This document shows positions 58,183 to 64,000 of a stretch of 64,000 nucleotides of DNA, piece after piece. This stretch comes from Mycobacterium lepromatosis (GTDB lineage Bacteria; Actinomycetota; Actinomycetes; Mycobacteriales; Mycobacteriaceae). Made by a program: the position numbers and the translations under genes. Within the stretch, counting starts at the first letter, position 1, and every line of letters starts with the position of its first letter. Location of the stretch: contig NZ_CP083405.1 in NCBI RefSeq assembly GCF_000975265.2, forward strand, positions 496,001-560,000, in the 5' to 3' direction. Under the pieces are notes generated by a model that saw only the letters and a program-made list of their open reading frames with translations, ran no database searches and was not told where the DNA came from.

Positions 58183-58196
58183 TACTCCTGTACAAT
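58179..58196. promoter_or_regulatory. Palindrome in the glmS promoter region
   Basis: ATTGTACTCCTGTACAAT: perfect seven-base arms around four bases, ending 49 bases before the glmS ATG. The form suits a dimeric repressor or a GNTR/TetR-type operator. No known site is matched. Confidence 0.55.
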
Positions 58197-58245
58197 CAGC
58201 CCTGTGCACCCGTCTACTGCACCGGCTGCACTACCCTGATTAGGT

Positions 58246-60123
58246 ATGTGTGGACTTGTCGGCTACGTCGGACAGCGCTCTGCCTGCGAGGTCGTCATGG
58301 ACGCGCTGCGCAGGATGGAGTACCGGGGTTACGACTCGTCGGGAATTGCGTTGATCAATGGCAGTGCCAAATCAGGCAATCTGACCGTTCGTCGTCGTGC
58401 CGGTCGGCTTTCTAATTTGGAGTCGGCGTTGGCGGAGATGGTCCCGGCGTCGTTGGCCGGCAACGTCGGTCTCGGCCATACCCGGTGGGCCACCCACGGT
58501 CGCCCCACCGACCGCAACGCCCATCCGCACCGTGACGCCACCGGCAAGATCGCCGTCGTCCACAACGGCATCATCGAGAACTTCGCCTCCCTTCGCCATG
58601 AGTTGGAAATCGCTGGTGTAGAGTTTGTCAGCGACACCGACACCGAGGTAGCTGTGCATCTGGTGGCGCAGGCGTATTGCGATGGCGGGACGGCCGGTGA
58701 TTTCGTTGGCTCCGTGCTGACGGTGTTGCGCCGGCTGCAGGGCCATTTCACTCTGGTGTTCGTCAACGCCGACGAGCCCGGCACCATTGTGGCCGCGCGC
58801 CGCTCCACCCCGCTAGTGCTCGGGATCGGCGACGGGGAGATGTTCGTCGGCTCCGACGTGGCCGCGTTCATCGAACACACTCGGCAGGCGGTCGAACTTA
58901 GCCAGGACCAGGCCGTGGTGATCACCGCAGACGGCTACCGAATCAGCGACTTCGATGGTAACGATGACGCCGTAAACGCTCGTACATTTCATATTGACTG
59001 GGACCTGGCCGCTGCCGAAAAGGGCGGCTACGAGTACTTCATGCTTAAGGAGATCGCCGAGCAGCCCGACGCGGTAGTCGACACGCTGCTTGGGCATTTC
59101 ACTGGTGGCCGGATTGTGCTCGACGAACAACGATTGAGCGACCAGGAACTCCGCGAGATCGACAAGGTGTTTGTGGTCGCCTGCGGTACTGCTTATCATT
59201 CCGGCCTGTTGGCGAAATATACGATCGAGCACTGGACGCGGCTGCCTGTTGAGGTGGAGCTAGCCAGTGAATTTCGCTACCGGGATCCTGTACTGGACCG
59301 TAGCACGCTGGTGGTAGCTATTTCGCAGTCCGGTGAAACCGCCGATACTTTAGAAGCTGTCCGGCACGCTAAAGAGCAGAAGGCCAAGGTGTTGGCGATT
59401 TGCAACACCAACGGCTCTCAAATTCCACGTGAGTGCGACGCGGTGCTTTACACCCGCGCCGGCCCGGAGATCGGCGTTGCCTCAACGAAAACCTTCCTGG
59501 CCCAGGTCGCCGCCAACTACCTCCTTGGGCTGGCGTTGGCGCAGGCCCGCGGCACTAAGTACCCCGACGAGGTACAGCGCGAGTACCGTGAGCTGGAAGC
59601 GATGCCCGATCTGGTGGCTCAGGTCATAGCGGGAATGGGGCCAGTGGCCGATTTGGCTTACCGGTTCGCCCAGTCGACGACCGTGCTGTTTCTGGGTCGT
59701 CATGTCGGGTACCCGGTGGCGTTGGAAGGTGCCCTGAAACTCAAGGAATTGGCCTACATGCACGCCGAGGGGTTCGCCGCCGGCGAGCTCAAGCACGGCC
59801 CCATCGCGCTGATCGAAGACAACTTGCCTGTCATCGTCGTCATGCCCTCACCCAAGGGGTCGGCGACGCTGCATGCCAAGCTGCTGAGCAACATTCGGGA
59901 AATCCAGACCCGTGGAGCGGTGACCATTGTGATCGCGGAGGAAGGCGACGACACAGTGCGTCCCTACGCTGATCACCTGATCGAACTTCCAGCGGTGTCC
60001 ACACTTTTGCAGCCACTGCTGTCGACCATTCCGTTGCAGGTGTTCGCCGCGTCGGTGGCGCAGGCTCGCGGCTACGACGTCGACAAGCCGCGAAATCTGG
60101 CTAAGTCTGTCACCGTTGAGTAA
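58246..60123 (+). CDS. glmS: Glutamine-fructose-6-phosphate aminotransferase GlmS
   Basis: A 625-residue cytosolic enzyme that makes glucosamine 6-phosphate from fructose 6-phosphate and glutamine, the first step to UDP-GlcNAc. The N-terminal glutaminase domain has the nucleophile Cys2 (MCGLVGYVG), the RWATHG motif and HNGIIENF. Two sugar-isomerase (SIS) domains follow, with VVACGTAYHSGLLAKYTIEH, SQSGETADTLEAV and GASTKTFLA-like VASTKTFLAQ. Further on are HAEGFAAGELKHGPIALIED and the C-terminal PRNLAKSVTVE. No glmS ribozyme is visible in the 150-base leader; the palindrome and repeat there may control it. Intact, normal length. Confidence 0.98.
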   Translation: MCGLVGYVGQRSACEVVMDALRRMEYRGYDSSGIALINGSAKSGNLTVRRRAGRLSNLESALAEMVPASLAGNVGLGHTRWATHGRPTDRNAHPHRDATGKIAVVHNGIIENFASLRHELEIAGVEFVSDTDTEVAVHLVAQAYCDGGTAGDFVGSVLTVLRRLQGHFTLVFVNADEPGTIVAARRSTPLVLGIGDGEMFVGSDVAAFIEHTRQAVELSQDQAVVITADGYRISDFDGNDDAVNARTFHIDWDLAAAEKGGYEYFMLKEIAEQPDAVVDTLLGHFTGGRIVLDEQRLSDQELREIDKVFVVACGTAYHSGLLAKYTIEHWTRLPVEVELASEFRYRDPVLDRSTLVVAISQSGETADTLEAVRHAKEQKAKVLAICNTNGSQIPRECDAVLYTRAGPEIGVASTKTFLAQVAANYLLGLALAQARGTKYPDEVQREYRELEAMPDLVAQVIAGMGPVADLAYRFAQSTTVLFLGRHVGYPVALEGALKLKELAYMHAEGFAAGELKHGPIALIEDNLPVIVVMPSPKGSATLHAKLLSNIREIQTRGAVTIVIAEEGDDTVRPYADHLIELPAVSTLLQPLLSTIPLQVFAASVAQARGYDVDKPRNLAKSVTVE

Positions 60124-60465
60124 CCGGCGCTGGGTGGTCGCGATGTTGGCACTGCGTGGCTGGCGTCGGTCAGGTTCTCGATCGCCAACCGACCGCACCG
60201 ACTGCGCGTACCAGCGGTTCCGAGAATGGGTCATTGATCAGCGGTTTCGTTGCTCGGTTGGCCAGTGCGCGTCCTACCGTGGTGCCGGTTGCGATAGCTC
60301 CCATGCTGGTTGCCAACTCCCAGGTGTCTTAGTCAGTCTGTGCTACGTTCGCCTCTGTCTCACGCGCTTTGGTGTGATAGCTAGTGCATTTAACTTTAAT
60401 CCAGCTTGGCTGTACGCTTCGTAACCAAATGCGCAACTTGGCGCGAGCATGGAATCCTAATGTTG
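60124..60465. other. Gap between glmS and nnrD
   Basis: About 340 bases. Rv3435c and Rv3434c, which lie here in M. tuberculosis, are not recognisable. No other feature seen. Confidence 0.4.
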
Positions 60466-61887
60466 ATGTGGCATTATTATTCTGTAGCAGCGATCCATGA
60501 CGCCGAGGCACCGCTGCTGGCTAGCCTGCCTGACGGTGTGTTGATGAAGCGCGCGGCCTACGGGTTAGCCAGCGTGATCATCCGCGAGCTGGCCGCTCGT
60601 ACGGGTGGGGTTACCGGCCGCCGGGTGTGCGCGGTCGTCGGCTCGGGCGACAATGGTGGCGATGCCCTGTGGGCGGCGACCTTCCTGCGCCGCCGCGGTG
60701 CGGCTGCCGATGCTATGCTGCTCAACCCGGACCGCGTCCACCGCAAGGCGCTGGTGGCGTTCCGGAAAGCCGGTGGTCGTATCGTCGACAATGTATCGGC
60801 AGCAACCGATCTCGTTATCGACGGGGTGGTGGGCATCTCCGGCTCGGGGCCGTTGCGACCGGCAGCTGCCGAGGTTTTTGCGACTGTCGCAGCCTCGGGG
60901 ATACCGGTAGCCGCCGTCGACATCCCCAGCGGTATTGACGTGGTGACCGGCGTAACCTGCGGTCCCGCTGTGCACGCAGCGCTGACCGTCACCTTTGGCG
61001 GACTCAAGCCCGTGCACGCGCTCGCCGACTGCGGCGACGTCACACTGGTTGATATCGGGCTTGACCTTCCAGACTCCGATATCCTGGGCTTGCAGGCCGC
61101 CGACGTGGCCGCGTGCTGGCCGGTGCCCGGTGTCCATGACGACAAATACACCCAAGGCGTTACCGGCGTGTTGGCCGGCTCGTCGACCTATCCGGGCGCG
61201 GCTGTGCTGTGCACCGGTGCGGCGGTCGCGGCCACCTCCGGCATGGTCCGCTATGCTGGGAGCGCGGATACCCAGGTGCTCGCGCACTGGCCCGAGGTGG
61301 TCGCGTCGCCCACCCCAACTGCGGCCGGGCGGGTGCAGTCCTGGGTTGTCGGGCCAGGGCTGGGTACCGATGCCACCGCGATAGCGGCGCTGTGGTTCGC
61401 GCTGGAAACTGACTTGCCGGTGCTCGTCGACGCGGATGGCCTAACCATGCTGGCTGCTCATCCCGACTTGGTGGTCAACCGCAAAGCGCCGACGGTGTTG
61501 ACTCCACACGCCGGCGAATTCGCCCGACTGGTCGGGACTCCACCAGGCGACGACCGGGTCGGCGCGTGCCGCAAGCTAGCCGACTCCTTCGGTGCCACTG
61601 TGCTACTGAAGGGCAATGTCACCGTCATCGCCGATCCCGGCGGCCCGGTATATCTGAATTCGGCCGGACAGTCCTGGGCAGCTACCGCCGGGTCTGGTGA
61701 CGTGCTGTCCGGCATGATCGGTGCGCTGCTGGCGGCGGGGCTGCCGGCAGCCGAGGCGGCCGCTGCCGCGGCATTCGTGCACGCGCGTGCGGCAGCGCTG
61801 TCGGCCGCTGATCCAGGTCCTGGTGACGTGCCCACGTCGGCGTCCCGCATGGTGTCGTACATCCGAGCTGTTCTGGCGGCCCTCTAA
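60466..61887 (+). CDS. nnrD: Bifunctional NAD(P)HX repair enzyme (epimerase/dehydratase)
   Basis: A 473-residue fusion that repairs hydrated NADH and NADPH. The N-terminal YjeF epimerase domain contains CAVVGSGDNGGDALWAATFL and IDGVVGISGSGPLRP, then VDIPSGIDVVTG. The C-terminal ribokinase-like dehydratase domain contains DDKYTQGVTGVLAGSSTYPG, LVDADGLTMLA, TVLTPHAGEFARL and AATAGSGDVLSGMIGALLAA. I chose the ATG at 60466 (MWHYYSV) because it gives the 473 residues I recall for Rv3433c; the open frame reaches back to 60406. It is followed after 28 bases by the dead gadB, in the M. tuberculosis order. Confidence 0.95.
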   Translation: MWHYYSVAAIHDAEAPLLASLPDGVLMKRAAYGLASVIIRELAARTGGVTGRRVCAVVGSGDNGGDALWAATFLRRRGAAADAMLLNPDRVHRKALVAFRKAGGRIVDNVSAATDLVIDGVVGISGSGPLRPAAAEVFATVAASGIPVAAVDIPSGIDVVTGVTCGPAVHAALTVTFGGLKPVHALADCGDVTLVDIGLDLPDSDILGLQAADVAACWPVPGVHDDKYTQGVTGVLAGSSTYPGAAVLCTGAAVAATSGMVRYAGSADTQVLAHWPEVVASPTPTAAGRVQSWVVGPGLGTDATAIAALWFALETDLPVLVDADGLTMLAAHPDLVVNRKAPTVLTPHAGEFARLVGTPPGDDRVGACRKLADSFGATVLLKGNVTVIADPGGPVYLNSAGQSWAATAGSGDVLSGMIGALLAAGLPAAEAAAAAAFVHARAAALSAADPGPGDVPTSASRMVSYIRAVLAAL

Positions 61888-61915
61888 CGGCAACGATCAA
61901 ACGAAAGGATCCGTC

Positions 61916-63272
61916 GTGTCTTGTAGTCACCCGCTCTGTACCCGCGCACTCGATCGCTCTTGACTACATCGGCCACATGTTCACGGCGTCGGTACCCGGC
62001 CTGGCGGTTGAGCGAAGAATCGATGGATCCTGGGGCGGCGTACCACTTTATCCACGACTAGCTGATGGTCGACGATAGTTTCCCGGCTCAACCTGGCTAC
62101 CTTCGTCACCCCTGGGCGGATCTCGAGGCCTCGAGGCAGGGAAGTTGATGGCCGAGACGTTCGACAAAATATGATAGACAAGGACGAGTACCCGGCGATC
62201 GCGGCCATCGAACAGCGCTGCGTATGCATGGTGGCTGATCTCTATTCACGCCGAGGGGTTCAGCGATGACAACCTGTCCACTATCTTCGGGGTGTTCACT
62301 ATCGGCTCCAGCGAGGGTGGTGATGCTGGCTGCTTGGCCATGAAGTTGCGCTGGCGTGCGAAAGCTGGTACCAGCTGGCAGCGTCGCACCTCTAATCTGG
62401 TGATGGACGCAGGCGTCCAGGTGGTTTGGGAGAGGTTCTGTCGTTACTTCGATGTCGAGACCCGCTATCTGCCGATGGAGGAAGGATGCCACGTTATCAC
62501 TGCTCCGAGCAGTTCATCGAGGCCGTCGACGAAGACACTATACCACCTATTAGGTGTCGTGGTCATCCTTGGCCGCTACCTACACCGGCGAACTCGAACC
62601 CGTCGCGGAGATCTGCGTCTCGATAGACAAGCTGGCGGCCGACAATAACTTGGTAAGGTTGCAGTGTACAATGGTGCCGCGAGTGGAGGGATTCTGGATG
62701 TCGTTCTTGCACCTGGAGCTGAAGTGGGCTTTCTGGCTGCCCTGAGTGATGTCGATCAACGCGAATATGGGCTCAATCTAACCCGATGTGGGATTTAGCG
62801 TATGGCGCAGCAACAAAATATTTGTCCGAGGATATGGTCTTTCGGGTCAACTGCCTGGGCGGCGATTGTCGATTTTCATATTGAACTTTTCCCGTCTGGG
62901 CAACCAAGTGGTCGTTCAATGCTACAACTTTCTGCGGCTGGCACGTGACGGCTACTGCAAAGTAATGCAGGCCTTGTCGTTAACGGTGCGGTGGCTGGTT
63001 AATAGCTACGCGACGGCTACCGTTGTGAGCTGATCTCGGACGGTTCGGCCATCCCGGTGGTATATCCTGTGCTAGCCAGAGGCCATGGGTACACCGAGTT
63101 CGATCTCTCCTACGAACTCCGGACCTTTGGTTGGCCAGTACCCGTCTAAACCATGCCCGACAATGCCACTGACGTATCGGTGCTGCGCGCCGTGGTCCGG
63201 AAAGGGCTCTAGGATTACCTGGATAAGCTCAAGTCCGGCAGACATTACAGCTCCGAGCACTTCGCGCACTAG
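61916..63272 (+). pseudogene. gadB: Glutamate decarboxylase GadB, decayed
   Basis: The GTG at 61916 opens SCSHPLCTRAL. Fragments follow in order: VDDSFPAQPGYLRHP-type region, MAETFDKI and MIDKDEYPAIAAIEQRC, VFTIGSSEGGDAGCLAMKLR, VWERFCRYFDVETRYLPMEE, GELEPVAEIC and LNFSRLGNQVVVQCYNFLRL. The end is EVISDG, YTEFDLSYELRTFGWPVPV and TMPDNATD, reaching EHFAH and a TAG at 63270-63272. This is PLP-dependent GadB (Rv3432c), a source of GABA and acid tolerance. The active-site lysine region (SGHKYG) lies in a deleted or unreadable part. Confidence 0.85.
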
Positions 63273-63379
63273 AACAGTCGTGCTCCGCTACCTACACGCG
63301 TGGATCGGCAGTCCCGATTGGTTCTGGGGAGAATGTCGGCAGCGAGTTGACACACATCTTAAGTGGGGGCACGTTTATT

Positions 63380-64000
63380 TTGGCTGTTATACCGATATCT
63401 TTGAAGCCGGGTGTCTTAGCCGAGGCTGTGGTGGACCTGGGAGCTATTGACTACAACGTGCGAGTGCTGCGTGAGCACGCTGGCAGGGCGCAACTGATGG
63501 TTGTTCTCAAAGCCGATGCTTACGGCCACGGGGCCACCCAGGTCGCCCTCGCCGCATTGGCGGCCGGTGCGGCCGAGCTGGGTGTGGCCACCGTCGACGA
63601 AGCGCTCGCATTGCGCGCGGACGGTATCAGTGCCCCGGTGCTGGCCTGGCTGCATCCACCCGGGATCGACTTCGGGCCCGCGCTACTGGCCGACGTGCAG
63701 ATCGCGGTGTCCTCGGTGCGTCAGCTTAACGAGCTATTGGATGCGGTGCGTCGGACCGGCTGTACGGCGACGGTAACTGTCAAAGCCGATACCGGGCTGA
63801 ACCGCAACGGTGTCGTTACTGATCAATACCCGGCGATGCTGACCGCGTTGCAGCGGGCTGTCGTCGAGAACGCCGTACGACTGCGTGGGTTGATGTCACA
63901 CCTGGTTTACGCTGACCAGCCCGACAATCCCAGCAATGACGTTCAGGGCAAGCGTTTTGCTGCTCTACTCGCCCAGGCGCGCGCGCAGGGATTGCGGTTC
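63380..64000 (+). CDS. alr: Alanine racemase Alr (start of gene, cut by window end)
   Basis: The first 207 codons of the PLP enzyme that makes D-alanine for peptidoglycan. The PLP-binding lysine is residue 44 in [16 protein letters not shown], with the nearby tyrosine of the DAYGHG motif. [14 protein letters not shown] is also typical. The most likely start is a TTG at 63380, giving [20 protein letters not shown], which lines up with the start of M. leprae Alr as I remember it; GTGGGGG about 12 bases upstream could bind the ribosome. The next in-frame ATG (63497) would cut off the conserved beginning. The frame is open to the last base of the window. Confidence 0.95.
   Translation, partial: MAVIPISLKPGVLAEAVVDLGAIDYNVRVLREHAGRAQLMVVLKADAYGHGATQVALAALAAGAAELGVATVDEALALRADGISAPVLAWLHPPGIDFGPALLADVQIAVSSVRQLNELLDAVRRTGCTATVTVKADTGLNRNGVVTDQYPAMLTALQRAVVENAVRLRGLMSHLVYADQPDNPSNDVQGKRFAALLAQARAQGLRF

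Noticed and set aside
58100-58245. glmS ribozyme
   Set aside because: The leader is only about 150 bases, lacks the conserved core and contains a simple palindrome instead; the ribozyme is known mainly from Firmicutes.
63085-63450. Plus-strand frame before alr as a separate gene
   Set aside because: It is out of frame with the gadB relic fragments that explain this stretch and with the alr start.

Overview
The window looks like chromosome from a mycobacterium of the leprosy-bacillus type. Intact genes match Mycobacterium closely (GroEL2, CarD, LpqE, IspD/IspF, RplM/RpsI, GlmM, GlmS, NnrD, Alr). The space between them is filled with recognisable but broken mycobacterial genes and long stretches with no usable frame. 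I count roughly 19 intact genes (alr runs off the end) and more than 30 decayed ones. The GroEL2 protein carries the [10 protein letters not shown] segment that I remember as typical of M. leprae, but differs from my memory of M. leprae GroEL2 at about a dozen other positions. I therefore favour a sister species (M. lepromatosis, M. uberis or similar) over M. leprae itself; this is inference from memory, not alignment. M. tuberculosis H37Rv locus names below are also from memory.

Layout. 1-4300: an SDR gene divergent from a broken TetR gene, then groEL2 under two CIRCE (HrcA) operators and followed by a strong hairpin. 4300-11300: a debris zone with a dead radA, then lpqE divergent from a compact run carD-ispD-ispF-cysS-rlmB (transcription control, MEP isoprenoid pathway, Cys-tRNA synthesis, 23S rRNA methylation). 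11300-19400: debris containing relics of a glycerophosphodiester phosphodiesterase, an IS701-type transposase, a PPE protein, arsB2 and a metallo-beta-lactamase-fold hydrolase. 19485-23808: an intact island on the minus strand, a LamB/YcsF (PxpA-like) gene and a three-gene metal ABC transporter with a Zur-like site upstream. 23990-33040: the remains of the KstR cholesterol-catabolism cluster (a lacI-type regulator, kstR, fadE34, kshB, hsaA, hsaD) joined to relics of ltp3, ltp4 and their DUF35 partner. One intact gene follows, an F420-dependent (LLM) oxidoreductase at 33291-34322. 34323-38980 is mostly unreadable. 38985-50520: further relics of steroid catabolism and uptake (echA19, fadD19, an amidohydrolase, ilvX with one frameshift, fadD17, fadE27, fadE26, fdxD, an SDR, yrbE4A, yrbE4B, mce4A). 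50530-52010: relics of the ESX-4-side genes (an Rv3446c-like gene, esxU, esxT). 52262-64000: rplM-rpsI-glmM, two relics, an alpha/beta-hydrolase-like gene, glmS, nnrD, a dead gadB and the start of alr.

Taken together, housekeeping functions (chaperone, isoprenoid precursors, translation, amino-sugar and D-alanine supply for the cell wall, NAD(P)HX repair, metal uptake) are kept. Side-chain and ring degradation of cholesterol, Mce4 uptake, arsenite efflux, glutamate decarboxylase and several regulators are lost. I found no CRISPR array, no rRNA or tRNA gene and no intact mobile element, and nothing I could defend as a new biological system. The points of most interest are the survivors inside dead operons, the nearly intact ilvX, the regulatory palindromes and the deletion joints.
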